A DNA stretch of 45,196 nucleotides from Collinsella sp. (GCA_031294825.1 JAUMPM010000024.1:1-45196), one strand, 5' to 3'. Positions 17,398-27,516 are shown, numbered from the stretch's first letter. Program-made: numbers and translations. Notes: generated from the sequence alone by a model not told the origin.

Positions 17398-17427
17398 GCC
17401 CCGCCCACGCAATCACGTGGGCGGGGC
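17398..17427 (-). terminator. Hairpin terminator of the alpha-glucoside operon
   Basis: GCCCCGCCCACG and CGTGGGCGGGGC form 12-bp perfect arms with a 6-base loop, 37 bases past the stop of the GH4 gene. On the minus strand ATTGTCGTTT follows, a weak T-tract. The 256-base spacer 17208-17463 also has to hold the promoter of the hydrogenase operon; a GATAAT lies on the minus strand near 17350. Confidence 0.6.
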
Positions 17428-17463
17428 ATTGCTTCAGGCATGCGGCCAGCGACCCTGTTGCTT

Positions 17464-18846
17464 TTACTTAAGCTCGGGCCAGTAACCCTTGTTGGCCTCG
17501 ATCATGTCGTCGAGAACCTCCTTGGCGACCTTCATCGACGGCACGGTCTTGTTGAGCGTAAAGGCCTTAAGCGCCTTCTCGTACGAACCCTCGATCGTAG
17601 CCTCGACAATGAGCTTCTCGGAGTTCAGCTGCTGCATCATGAGGCCCTGCTGGAACAGCGGAATGTTGTCGCGGCTGATGACCTCGGGGCCGTTCTTGCC
17701 AATGTAGGCAGGCAGCTCGACCATAGCGTCGTAGGGCATGTTGGGGATGGCGCCCTTGTTCTCGCAAATGACCAGGAAGCGCTGCTTGGTGTCGTTCTTC
17801 AGAGCGATAGCCAGATCGGCAATCCAGTCGCCGTGGCTGCCCGCATAGAACGTGCTCTCGTCGATCTCGCCCGTCTTCTCGTAATGGTCGATACCATCAA
17901 AGAGGTTCTTCTCACGCGTCTCCTCAACCTCGTTAGCACGGGTGCGCTCGGGGTTGGAGTGCTCGACGAACTCCTTCTGCTGCAGGTAGTAGTTCAGATA
18001 CGTGTTGGGCAGGTACTCCGGGAAGCACTCCATGATCTCGTACTCGCCCTTCCAGACGTAATACCAGCTGCCCTTGGTGTGACGGTTCTGCTCGGGATGC
18101 TCGTCGGTGGCCTCCTCGGGCTTCTTTGCCATGAGCGAGCCCATGCCCTTGAGGTAGGAATCGGGCAGCAGGATCTCATGCTCCTTGATGTACTCGCGCA
18201 GCTGCGGGAGCACCTCCTCGCCCTTGTGGCGAATCGAGGTGAACCAACCAAAGTGGTTGAGGCCAAAGTAATCGTACTCGACATCCTTCTTGTCGATATC
18301 GAGCGCGGCGCAAACCACGTCGATGATTGCGATCGGCATGTCGCAGATGTTGATGATGCGAGCGTTGGGACGCAGCACACGGCAGCCCTCGGAGACGATG
18401 GCGGCAGGGTTGGAGTAGTTGAGAATCCAGTAGTCCTTCTTGGCGTACTTCTCAACGTCATCGATCAGCTCGACCATGGGGAAGATGGTGCGCATGCCAT
18501 AGGCAAGGCCGCCGCAACCGCAGGTCTCCTGACCCACGCAGCCGTGACGCAGCGGAATCTTCTCGTCCTGCTCGCGCATGGCGTAGCCGCCCACGCGCAT
18601 CTGGGCAAACACGAAGCTGGCGTCGGTAAATGCCGTCTTTTTGTCGGTGGTCACCGTGAGCTTGATGTCCAGGCCGAGGTCCTCGTGCAAAATCCAATCC
18701 ACGAGCACGCCGATCTTGCGCTGGCGCTCCTCATTGATGTCGTACAGACGAATCTCGTCAACGTCGAGCTCGTCCTTGCGCAGAGCGATGGACTTGACGA
18801 TGCCGGGGGTAAAGGTGGATCCGCCACCACACAGAGTAATGATCAT
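17464..18846 (-). CDS. malH: 6-phospho-alpha-glucosidase / maltose-6'-phosphate glucosidase (GH4)
   Basis: Length 460 aa, normal for glycoside hydrolase family 4. These enzymes need NAD+ and a divalent metal. Visible features: N-terminal NAD-binding loop LCGGGSTFTPG, metal-ligand Cys in NICDMP (about residue 171) and metal-ligand His in GLNHFGW (about residue 201), and the conserved NYSNPAAI. The sequence is close in style to 6-phospho-alpha-glucosidases, which cleave phosphorylated maltose and its isomers to glucose and glucose 6-phosphate. It starts 3 bases after the stop of the alpha-glucoside EIICB, which supports that substrate class. The gene symbol reflects the best-known relative; exact sugar preference is not shown. 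Confidence 0.9.
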   Translation of the reverse strand: MIITLCGGGSTFTPGIVKSIALRKDELDVDEIRLYDINEERQRKIGVLVDWILHEDLGLDIKLTVTTDKKTAFTDASFVFAQMRVGGYAMREQDEKIPLRHGCVGQETCGCGGLAYGMRTIFPMVELIDDVEKYAKKDYWILNYSNPAAIVSEGCRVLRPNARIINICDMPIAIIDVVCAALDIDKKDVEYDYFGLNHFGWFTSIRHKGEEVLPQLREYIKEHEILLPDSYLKGMGSLMAKKPEEATDEHPEQNRHTKGSWYYVWKGEYEIMECFPEYLPNTYLNYYLQQKEFVEHSNPERTRANEVEETREKNLFDGIDHYEKTGEIDESTFYAGSHGDWIADLAIALKNDTKQRFLVICENKGAIPNMPYDAMVELPAYIGKNGPEVISRDNIPLFQQGLMMQQLNSEKLIVEATIEGSYEKALKAFTLNKTVPSMKVAKEVLDDMIEANKGYWPELK

Positions 18847-18849
18847 TGT

Positions 18850-20466
18850 TTACTGCTCCTTCTCAATTGCGTTTTCGACCTTGTCGCGCATCTCGGCGAC
18901 CTTCATGCCAAAGATGATCTGGATATTGTTGCCGTTGCGGTTGATGCCGCTGTTGGGCACGTGGTTGATGAGGCTCTCATCGATGAGGTCCGGGTTCTTA
19001 ACGTTCACGCGGAGACGCGTAAAGCAGTTCTCGAGCTCCTCGATGTTGTCCTTGCCGCCAAGACCTGCGACCAGGTCGGCAATGCCAGCATCGACGCCCT
19101 CTGCGGGAGCCGCGGCAACAGCGCCCTGCTTCACCGCAACAGATGCGGCGGCCTCGCCCTCGGCAACGGACTCGGCGAGCTCGGACTCCTCCTCGCGACC
19201 AGGCGTGTGGAGGTTGAGCTTCTTGATGAGGAAGGTGAAGAGGAAGAAGTACAGCGCGGCGTTGACGACTCCGAGCACCAGCATAACCGGCCAGTTGGTC
19301 TTATCGACGCCCAGGACCAGGTTGGAGACCACGATGTTAATGATGCCGCCTGCAGTCGAAGCGGGCACGGAGAGGACCTTGAGCAGAACCAGGAAGATGC
19401 CGGAAAGAACCGAGTGAACGACAAAGAGCACAGGAGCGGCAAAGACAAAGAGGAAGTCCATGGGCTCGGTGACACAGGAGAGCACGGCGGTGATGATCAG
19501 CGGGATGATAACGGCCTTGGTCTTATCCTTGTTCCCCTTGTAAGCGGTGAAGATAAAGGCGAGACCGATACCGATGTAGGGCCACAGGTTGTTGAAGGTG
19601 TAGCTGTTGAAGTAGGTGCTATCGGAGAAGGGCTGGCCCGTCATTGCCATCTCGGCAACACGGATGGGGTAGGCACCGGCGATAACCTGATCGCCCAGCG
19701 TCAGGGTGCCGCCCACATCGGAGAACTGGAACGGGGTGTAGATGAGGTGGTGCAGACCGGTGGGAACGAGCAGCTTGTTGAGCATGCCGTAGATAAACAG
19801 ACCGATGTTGCCCGACTCCTTAATGATGCCGGCAACGGAGGAGATGGCACCCTGAACCGGAGGCCAAACGATGCAGAAGCCAGCGCCCATGATCCAGGAA
19901 ATGATGATCATGATCAGGAACGGGAAGCGAACGCCCGAGAACATCGAAAGGGCAATGGGGAACTGCTTGTTCGAGTACTTGTTGAACACGGCACCGGTAA
20001 TGCAGCCCAGGATGATGCCGCCGAACACGCCGGTATCGAGCACCTGAATGCCCATAACGGTGGCCTGGCCGGTTCCGGTAAGACCGAGCATGCCGCTCGC
20101 ATCGGCAAGAGAGCCGGTGGCGTTGAGCACGATGTTGTTAGTCTGCAGGAACAGGAAGAACGACATCAGGGCGATCAGCGAAGCATGGCCCTTGTTCTTC
20201 TTTGCCATGGCGCCGGCGATGCCCACGCAGAACAGAATCGAGAGGTTGTTGATGATAAACATCAGCGACTGATAGACAACGGCGCCCACAAGCTGGAACG
20301 GACCGGAGCCCAGTACGGGGACCAAAGCGCAGATGGTCTTGTTGGTCAGAATGATGCCCACGATGAGCAGGATGCCGGCAACCGAGAGATACATCATCGG
20401 CTGGACTATCGACTTCGCGAACACCTCCAACGGCGCTTTGAAATTGAACTTCTTTTTTGCGGTCAT
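18850..20466 (-). CDS. PTS alpha-glucoside transporter, EIICB
   Basis: Length 538 aa. EIIC comes first (about residues 15-425, around ten helices; motifs GTGQATVMGIQVLDTGVFGG, LHHLIYTPFQF and TEPMDFLF typical of maltose/alpha-glucoside or glucose-type permeases). An Ala/Glu-rich linker (about 430-455) leads to EIIB with the phosphocysteine in ENCFTRLRVN (near 485). EIIA is separate and encoded two genes upstream. The start is ATG 20466 with GGGGAG seven bases before it; the nine extra codons upstream lack a better site. It sits between the antiterminator gene and the GH4 gene, forming a complete uptake-and-cleavage pathway. Confidence 0.9.
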   Translation of the reverse strand: MTAKKKFNFKAPLEVFAKSIVQPMMYLSVAGILLIVGIILTNKTICALVPVLGSGPFQLVGAVVYQSLMFIINNLSILFCVGIAGAMAKKNKGHASLIALMSFFLFLQTNNIVLNATGSLADASGMLGLTGTGQATVMGIQVLDTGVFGGIILGCITGAVFNKYSNKQFPIALSMFSGVRFPFLIMIIISWIMGAGFCIVWPPVQGAISSVAGIIKESGNIGLFIYGMLNKLLVPTGLHHLIYTPFQFSDVGGTLTLGDQVIAGAYPIRVAEMAMTGQPFSDSTYFNSYTFNNLWPYIGIGLAFIFTAYKGNKDKTKAVIIPLIITAVLSCVTEPMDFLFVFAAPVLFVVHSVLSGIFLVLLKVLSVPASTAGGIINIVVSNLVLGVDKTNWPVMLVLGVVNAALYFFLFTFLIKKLNLHTPGREEESELAESVAEGEAAASVAVKQGAVAAAPAEGVDAGIADLVAGLGGKDNIEELENCFTRLRVNVKNPDLIDESLINHVPNSGINRNGNNIQIIFGMKVAEMRDKVENAIEKEQ

Positions 20467-20559
20467 AGCGGTACTCCCCTTCCTTTTCCGCAAATTAAGA
20501 CAGATGTGCCCTGGGCAAGACCGTAAGCCCTGCCTTATATCAATCGATGTGTGGGCACG

Positions 20560-21420
20560 TTATGCCAAGAGACCAGGTTCTCCAAGCAGGTTAACAATGT
20601 GATATGCGAGATAACTCTTCTCAGCATCGGTAACGACAACGTTATAGGTAGACGACAAGTGAGCGGCTATGGCGTCCGCGCATGAGAATGCACGCGGATA
20701 CGCCGTTTCATCGATTCGGAACAGCGCGTCTCCGTTGATTTGCCCGGCCGCAGGATCGAGCGCTCGCTGTGCGAAAAACTGCAAGTGGCGAACGAAACGT
20801 TCGTAAGGCAGCGAGGTGCCATCGAGGGTCGTAGAATAGCGCTCAGAAACAATCGCGAGCACGTCGCGAACAAGCTGGACCGAAACAATCAGACGGTCAG
20901 AGCGTTGCGGCATGGTGGCGTTGACGATATGCAGCGTAATGAAACCCTGCTCTTCTTCGCTCATCTGGATGCCCATATACTCCTTGATAATCTGCAGAGC
21001 ACGGCCCGCAAGTGCATACTCCTTGCGATAGAACTGCTGGATCTCGAGCAGCAACGGATTCTCACAGGAGACGCCCTTGCGCTCGCGCTCCAAAGCAAGG
21101 CTGATATGGTCTGCGAGAGCGATGAGGATCTTATCGTTGATGTCGACATTGAGCTCTCGACGAAGCATCTGAACGATTTCCTCGGAAATCACGAGGTTGA
21201 CGGTGGGGATGGACTCCAAAAGATGTGCCAAGCGGTCAATCGTACGCGAATCCTGAGAAGTTCCCTCCTGCAACGCGTAGGTCTTTTCGACCGACGTCTC
21301 ATCGATGGCATCGCCGGCATGGCGACCAAAGCAGAGGCCTCGACCGATGACGATGAGCTCGGAGCCATCGTCCGAAGTGACCATTGCGACGTTGTTGTTA
21401 AAAACTCGCTTGATAACCAC
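20560..21420 (-). CDS. LicT/BglG-family transcriptional antiterminator
   Basis: Length 286 aa. The first 55 residues are the RNA-binding CAT domain (VIKRVFNNNVAMV, GRGLCFG). Two PTS regulation domains follow, with conserved histidines in ADHISLALERE and ITLHIVNA (PRD1) and in FVRHLQFFAQR and SYLAYHIVNLL (PRD2). Phosphorylation of these by the PTS controls dimerisation and binding to a leader RNA, preventing early termination. A matching target lies in the operon leader (22032-22068). The start is placed at GTG 21420, where the sequence begins like known relatives; GTG 21432 is also open. It lies 18 bases after the EIIA stop and within the operon it likely controls. Confidence 0.9.
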   Translation of the reverse strand: MVIKRVFNNNVAMVTSDDGSELIVIGRGLCFGRHAGDAIDETSVEKTYALQEGTSQDSRTIDRLAHLLESIPTVNLVISEEIVQMLRRELNVDINDKILIALADHISLALERERKGVSCENPLLLEIQQFYRKEYALAGRALQIIKEYMGIQMSEEEQGFITLHIVNATMPQRSDRLIVSVQLVRDVLAIVSERYSTTLDGTSLPYERFVRHLQFFAQRALDPAAGQINGDALFRIDETAYPRAFSCADAIAAHLSSTYNVVVTDAEKSYLAYHIVNLLGEPGLLA

Positions 21421-21438
21421 GGTACCCACCACAAGAAT

Positions 21439-21951
21439 TTACTCGGAAAGCCAGACGACAGGCTCTTTAACAGCAACAGGGCCGGAAGCATGTTCGCGAA
21501 GAGTCGAGTTCTCCGAACGCTCGCACACGATAACGAAGACCGTGGGATCAAAGCCGGCAGCGCGGACCGCGTCGAAATCGACCTCGACGAGGGGCTGGCC
21601 CGCGTCGACATGGTCACCCTGGGCAACAAGCGCATGGAAGCCCTTGCCCTCAAGTTTAACAGTGTCGATTCCGATGTGCAGCATCACCTGAGCAGAGCTG
21701 TCGTCGGACATGATGCCCAGCGCGTGCTCAGTCGGAAACAGCGCCGCGACGGTGCCGGAAACAGGAGCGCACACCGTTCCCTCTTGGGGAACCACGGCAA
21801 CGCCATCGCCCACTGCACGGCTGCTAAAAGCGGGGTCATTGGTATTTTCTAGATGAACAAGCTCGCCGGAAACGGGAGCGAGGATTTCGAACTCGGAAGC
21901 CGCAGTCGTCTGCTTATCCGAGCCACCCATTAGGCGAGAAAAGAAACCCAT
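21439..21951 (-). CDS. PTS EIIA, glucose type
   Basis: Free-standing cytoplasmic EIIA of 170 aa. The active-site histidine is in MLHIGIDTVKLEGKGF (about residue 91), and the beta-sandwich motifs ILAPVSGELVHLE, DGVAVVP and APVSGTVAALFPTEHA are intact. It accepts phosphate from HPr and passes it to an EIIB. First gene of the operon, followed by the antiterminator and EIICB. Because the beta-glucoside EIIBC at 5742 has no EIIA of its own, this protein may also serve that system; that is inference. ATG 21951 (MGFFSRL) has AGGG ten bases upstream, a better match to family length than the ATG at 21969. Confidence 0.9.
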   Translation of the reverse strand: MGFFSRLMGGSDKQTTAASEFEILAPVSGELVHLENTNDPAFSSRAVGDGVAVVPQEGTVCAPVSGTVAALFPTEHALGIMSDDSSAQVMLHIGIDTVKLEGKGFHALVAQGDHVDAGQPLVEVDFDAVRAAGFDPTVFVIVCERSENSTLREHASGPVAVKEPVVWLSE

Positions 21952-21977
21952 GGTGACATGTCCCTTCATAAATATAG

Positions 21978-22038
21978 CCCAACCAAAATCAATCGAATGC
22001 GCCCATTGAGACGCTCGCGATCAAAGACTTTGGTTAGG
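21978..22038 (-). terminator. Leader terminator competing with the antiterminator hairpin
   Basis: On the minus strand CCTAACCAAA (22029-22038) pairs with TTTGGTTGGG (21978-21987), ten pairs including one G-T, and an AT-rich CTATATTTAT follows. The 5' arm is also the 3' end of the LicT-type RNA site at 22032-22068, so the two folds exclude each other. The loop holds a further small hairpin. This is the expected layout of a PTS antitermination switch. Confidence 0.55.
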
Positions 22039-22068
22039 CCCACGTCCGAGGGGACTCGGTAACCTTCC
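22032..22068 (-). promoter_or_regulatory. RAT-like antiterminator RNA (LicT target)
   Basis: The minus-strand leader reads GGAAGGTTACCG, then a short apical part (CCGAG/CTCGG), then GTGGGCCTAACC. Compared with the known LicT/SacY target (GGATTGTTACTG ... GCAGGCAAAACC) nine of twelve and eight of twelve bases agree, including GTTAC and the closing AACC. It lies about 80-115 bases upstream of the EIIA start and overlaps the 5' arm of the terminator. Binding by the encoded antiterminator should switch on the operon. Confidence 0.6.
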
Positions 22069-22088
22069 GCATTTCTTTTACGGGGGTT

Positions 22089-22116
22089 ATTGTAGACAAG
22101 CCCAAAGCCGGAACAA
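22089..22116 (-). promoter_or_regulatory. Promoter of the alpha-glucoside operon
   Basis: On the minus strand TTGTTC (22111-22116) and TACAAT (22089-22094) are separated by 16 bases. The expected start point near 22082 places the whole antiterminator site within the transcript. Confidence 0.55.
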
Positions 22117-22131
22117 TCATTATGACCGGCG

Positions 22132-22162
22132 AACGGTATTTTTTCTCCGATAAACGGTATTT
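22132..22162. promoter_or_regulatory. Two AACGGTATTT direct repeats, 21 bp apart
   Basis: AACGGTATTT occurs at 22132-22141 and again at 22153-22162, two helical turns apart and 16-46 bases upstream of the -35 box of the alpha-glucoside promoter. The position fits an activator site. No regulator is assigned. Confidence 0.4.
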
Positions 22163-22226
22163 ATGCGGTACTTAGGGACGTTCCTTTTCTGCCGGCACTC
22201 GGGGACACTCCTCACTCTGGTGCATT

Positions 22227-22273
22227 GGGGACAGGTTTGTTTGCACCAGGTTGGTGCAGATTAACCTGGTCCC
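22227..22273. repeat. GGGGACAGGT...GCACCA palindrome (copy 1)
   Basis: GGGGACAGGT, then GCACCA, are mirrored by TGGTGCA and ACCTGGTCCC around a short centre. The same unit is at 33547-33593. It is preceded by related GGGAC pieces at 22175-22230 (AGGGACGTTCC, GGGGACACTCC). It fills the space after the EFR1-like gene on the minus strand. The 343-base gap 21952-22294 holds these repeats and the operon leader. Confidence 0.7.
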
Positions 22274-22294
22274 ATTGCACCAATTTCGTATGCG

Positions 22295-23056
22295 CTAGAT
22301 AAAGAGATCGCATTCCTTCCGCACGACGCAAACCTTGCTCAGCATCTGGGAAACAGCGGATAGCTTGTTGGGATCAAGCTTACGAGCGCCTCGCGGACAT
22401 ACGGCAATGCAGCGCATGCAGGAGATGCACGCCTCGCCAGCTGCTCGTTTGGGGTCACCCTTGTCGATAGCACAAACGGGGCACGCCGCGGCGCATGCAC
22501 CGCAGGAGACGCAATCCTCTGTTGCCTCGGGTGCCATGCGGTGACCTCCGGCTTGTTTATAAGGACGATTGCCGGGAATAGAGGGCTCGGATGTATCCTC
22601 AGCCAACAGCTTTTGCTGAATTTGCTGCGCAAACTCTGCGAGCTGCGCCGCATCCTGCGCATCCGGTCGCCCAGCAGCAAACTGACGAGCAACGGAATGC
22701 TCAGCAATAGCAGAAACCGCTGCAACCACCCTAAATCCGGCGCGCTTCGCAACGTCCTCCAGCTCTACGAGCGTGTCCTCAAACGCGCGGTTTCCGTAGA
22801 CGCACACCAGAACGGCCCGCGCTCCGTTGCCGTGAGCCATGCCCAACCGGTCAGCCACCACAGCCGGGATTCTACCGGCATACGCCGGCACAGAGATTAC
22901 GGCCACGTCGTCCTCAGTCATCGAGACAGCGCTGAAATCTAGCCCGCTATCGGTCAGATCGACGGTAACGGTATTCTTGCCCAGTGCCCCGGCCACAAGG
23001 CCAGACACCTTCCGCGTTCCACCCGTCGGACTAAACACAATTTCGAATACGCTCAT
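22295..23056 (-). CDS. EFR1-like flavodoxin/ferredoxin fusion
   Basis: Length 253 aa. Residues 1 to about 150 are a flavodoxin-like fold with the FMN phosphate loop SPTGGTRKV and the segment VPAYAGRIPAVV. The C-terminal part carries two 4Fe-4S sites, CVSCGACAAACP and CISCMRCIAVCP (about residues 180-230). Proteins of this EFR1 type are common in anaerobic Firmicutes and Coriobacteria and are thought to shuttle low-potential electrons; the partner is unknown. The start is ATG 23056 with GGGAGGG eight bases upstream. It is monocistronic as far as the sequence shows, and ends next to GGGGAC repeats. Confidence 0.88.
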   Translation of the reverse strand: MSVFEIVFSPTGGTRKVSGLVAGALGKNTVTVDLTDSGLDFSAVSMTEDDVAVISVPAYAGRIPAVVADRLGMAHGNGARAVLVCVYGNRAFEDTLVELEDVAKRAGFRVVAAVSAIAEHSVARQFAAGRPDAQDAAQLAEFAQQIQQKLLAEDTSEPSIPGNRPYKQAGGHRMAPEATEDCVSCGACAAACPVCAIDKGDPKRAAGEACISCMRCIAVCPRGARKLDPNKLSAVSQMLSKVCVVRKECDLFI

Positions 23057-23266
23057 CGAGGCACCCTCCCCTACGCCTGGCAACGCGTCAAGCCGCTTTC
23101 ACATCCAGCCAGAGTATACGGCACGTGGGGTCCCCGTTTTGATGCACCAAGCACCCCAATGCACCCACCCTACGCTGTCTGCCTCTTCGTTTTGTATAAA
23201 TTACGGTACAGATTGTATATATTTACGGGATACCGCCGTGTTCTCCCGAGGTACCCCATCCTGGCC

Positions 23267-23291
23267 CGTGCAAAAAACGGAGTATTCTGCA
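23267..23291 (+). repeat. CGTGCA-N6-GGAGTATTCTGCA motif, copy 1
   Basis: CGTGCA, then AAAAAC, then GGAGTATTCTGCA. Copy 2 lies 185 bases away on the other strand with the six middle bases replaced by TTTTTT. All other 19 positions are identical. Confidence 0.6.
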
Positions 23292-23476
23292 ACGTGACCG
23301 CGCCAGCAATACCCCGAGCGGGCAAACCTTTAGGGCGCTGCGTCATTTTGGGTTCCGACATGGCGAGAATGACGCGCCCCTGCTCCGGAAAACGACGAAA
23401 TCTGACTCAGAACGCTCGCTAGGGATATCCGAAAGCCACCGTTGGCGACGTCAAATCATATGCAGACAACTCGAAC

Positions 23477-23501
23477 TGCAGAATACTCCAAAAAATGCAC
23501 G
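23477..23501 (-). repeat. CGTGCA-N6-GGAGTATTCTGCA motif, copy 2
   Basis: Read on the minus strand: CGTGCA, then TTTTTT, then GGAGTATTCTGCA, identical to copy 1 outside the homopolymer core. The pair bounds a segment of about 185 bases. Confidence 0.6.
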
Positions 23502-23603
23502 GCGCACCCCATGGGACCCATTGCCGCATGGTAGGAAACAGGCCCACGGCATCCTCTAGATGCATTCCCGAGGAAATCACATTTGAACTAGCGATCGGAT
23601 ACG

Positions 23604-23642
23604 GCAAACAAAAAGGGCCCCGAGCGTAGTTGCTCGGGGCCC
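23604..23642 (-). terminator. Rho-independent terminator of the helicase gene
   Basis: GGGCCCCGAGC (23615-23625) and GCTCGGGGCCC (23632-23642) form 11-bp perfect arms; on the minus strand TTTTTGTTT follows. It lies 34 bases past the helicase stop. Confidence 0.85.
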
Positions 23643-23676
23643 TTGGTTCACCTCGCTCTAGCGGGCGATGCGTGTG

Positions 23677-25926
<2,250 letters not shown>

Positions 25927-26196
25927 ATGTTGTTGTTCCTTATCTGCACGCGCAAGGGGCACGGCATGCGGCCGCGCGGGCGTGCTTGGTAGTGCGCTAA
26001 TACATACAAAAACAGGTGCGCACAGAGAGGACGTTGCTCAGCACGCTGGCGATCGCTTTGGCAGCCCTATCACGCGCCGTCCAGACGCAGCAGCTCTAAG
26101 CGATGGAGCAGATTCGCCGCCGGTTAGTATACCCGTGCTTCGCATGCCCCCACGTAAACCACAGATGACGAGGCGGACGAGGTGGGCCCGGCTGAT

Positions 26197-26336
26197 TGTC
26201 TCAATCTGTAACATCTACAGGGCGAATCTTCCTCTACGTGTTACAGATCGAGACAAACGGTCGACACGGCTCACAAACGTCTCAATCTGTAACAGTTAAC
26301 GAGTAAAATCGGCCCTAATTGTTATAGATCAAGACA
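26197..26336. repeat. 59-bp palindrome family, array of two
   Basis: Units at 26197-26255 and 26278-26336, starts 81 bases apart and separated by 22 bases. Unit 1 arms are TGTCTCAATCTGTAACA and TGTTACAGATCGAGACA (one mismatch). Unit 2 has the left arm CGTCTCAATCTGTAACA and a right arm with one altered core base (TGTTATAGATCAAGACA). Both interiors are 25 bases. They lie between divergent genes, so they are not simply 3'-end terminators. Confidence 0.9.
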
Positions 26337-26401
26337 GAGGGGGATTTCCGTCCAGTCCAAACCAAATCTCTCAGTCTTCCTGCAATTTCGAACATGTGGC
26401 C

Positions 26402-26407
26402 TATAAT
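26402..26407 (+). promoter_or_regulatory. Likely -10 box for the FHA gene
   Basis: A perfect TATAAT lies 108 bases before the GTG of the FHA gene. The -35 is unclear (TTCCTG-like near 26377). The array of two palindromes ends 66 bases upstream of this box. Confidence 0.4.
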
Positions 26408-26514
26408 GTTGCTTTAGTTACGCTATATATTGCGCAGCCATTTAATACGTCGCCCACCGGGGGCCATTAATTCCTATCGCCATATTGGCTAGGAAGCAAT
26501 CAAAGGAGGTATCC

Positions 26515-27477
26515 GTGGCAGCAGAGACGCCTTGCTCGGTCCTCTATAACGATATTCGCTCGTTCGGCGGTCTTAAACATCTCGAGATCGCCCGAATGCT
26601 CATCAATGGAAACTCTTATCTCGGCAGTACCCTGCTCGAGAAATGCTCTTCCAACCGCTCGTATCTCACCCGTTACATCGTCCATCGCAAGCCTGACCAG
26701 TGCGCGCCCGCCATCTACAGCGACTTTACCGTCACCACGCTCAACCTTTCCGCGGCAATCTGCAGCAAGCTCGGCGGCGGCGAGTCCGCCTATCGGGCAA
26801 TCGCCGAGCACTATCGCGGTCCGGCCGCCAACGAAATGATGTCGGCTCTCACCAGCTACAAGCTGGACAGCCGCCTATATGCAAATGCCCTCAATCGCAT
26901 CGACAACTTTGACGGCAATGCCGTGCGCGAGAAAAGCACGCTTTACCTTATGCTCTTTGTGGCAACGGGGGCGCTCGCCGATCCCGTTCAGGGCGTGGCC
27001 ACCGTCGAGCGCTTTTGCGACAGCAAGACGGGCGAGCACTTTGGCACCACCGAAACTACCGTCGGACGTGGCTTTATGAGCAGCCTGGAGCAGCCGCGCA
27101 CCGTCGCCCCCAACCTCGGTCTGCTCAGAACCCATGCCGACAACTGCGCCGACATGCAAATCCATCCCCTCACACGCGATCCGCACGGTACCGTGATTGG
27201 TTCTCTGCCCAAAACCTCGCCCAGCATCACCGATGTGGGCGCCGACGCATCGCGCGAGCATCTTCGCATTTGGCTTGAGGGTGAGCACTGGTACGCCCAG
27301 GGCCTTGGATCGACCAACGGCACGGTGCTCGAATCGGGCGCGCGCGACGGCGATATTGTGATTGAGCCGCCGCGCGACCAACGCGAGCCCGGCAAGATCT
27401 ATCCCCCCGTGGAAATCGCCAACAGCGACAGACTTCATTTGGGTCTCTATACGACATTCCTTGTCATTGTGGACTAG
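26515..27477 (+). CDS. FHA-domain protein
   Basis: Length 320 aa, cytoplasmic, no membrane segment. Residues about 210-318 form a forkhead-associated domain: GTVIGSLPK, the conserved SREH (about 246-249) with Arg and Ser that bind phosphothreonine, and LGSTNGTVLESG. The first 200 residues are helical and unassigned, with an unusual order in that FHA is at the C-terminus. The gene is followed after 171 bases by a membrane Ser/Thr kinase on the same strand, so the FHA domain probably reads threonines phosphorylated by that kinase, possibly on itself. GTG 26515 is preceded by AAAGGAGGT at ideal spacing; an upstream TTG in frame has none. Confidence 0.82.
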   Translation: MAAETPCSVLYNDIRSFGGLKHLEIARMLINGNSYLGSTLLEKCSSNRSYLTRYIVHRKPDQCAPAIYSDFTVTTLNLSAAICSKLGGGESAYRAIAEHYRGPAANEMMSALTSYKLDSRLYANALNRIDNFDGNAVREKSTLYLMLFVATGALADPVQGVATVERFCDSKTGEHFGTTETTVGRGFMSSLEQPRTVAPNLGLLRTHADNCADMQIHPLTRDPHGTVIGSLPKTSPSITDVGADASREHLRIWLEGEHWYAQGLGSTNGTVLESGARDGDIVIEPPRDQREPGKIYPPVEIANSDRLHLGLYTTFLVIVD

Positions 27478-27491
27478 CGCGGACGGCGATC

Positions 27492-27516
27492 GAAAGACGG
27501 CCATCGTCCGTCTTTC
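27492..27516 (+). terminator. Hairpin after the FHA gene
   Basis: GAAAGACGG and CCGTCTTTC form 9-bp perfect arms with a 7-base loop, 15 bases past the stop; GTCTTCTACCTTCT follows. T-content is moderate, so termination may be partial. Confidence 0.5.

Larger units (their letters stand above)
23057..23603. other. Long intergenic region with structured motifs
   Basis: About 550 bases between the EFR1-like gene and the terminator of the helicase gene have no convincing gene. The region holds an AT-rich stretch (23195-23230), a motif pair in opposite orientation (23267-23291 and 23477-23501) and an imperfect inverted repeat (GGGCGC..CGTCATT at 23333-23347 against AATGACGCGCCC at 23368-23379). 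Short open frames (for example on the minus strand at 23170-23361 and 23419-23607) lack ribosome binding sites and are not called. A structured RNA or a decayed mobile unit would fit. Confidence 0.5.
25927..26514. other. Divergent intergenic region, helicase / FHA genes
   Basis: This 588-base spacer contains no gene. It holds the upstream regions of both flanking genes, two 59-bp palindromes (26197-26336) and a TATAAT at 26402-26407 pointing to the FHA gene. The remainder shows nothing recognisable. Confidence 0.6.

Noticed and set aside
17440..20526. A 1028-codon open frame on the plus strand
   Set aside because: It lies exactly opposite the GH4 and EIICB genes, whose family motifs are unmistakable; long antisense frames are common in this GC-rich codon use.
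23170..23607. Two small minus-strand frames of 63 and 62 codons
   Set aside because: Neither has a ribosome binding site or typical codon bias, and they span the motif pair, so non-coding sequence is more likely.
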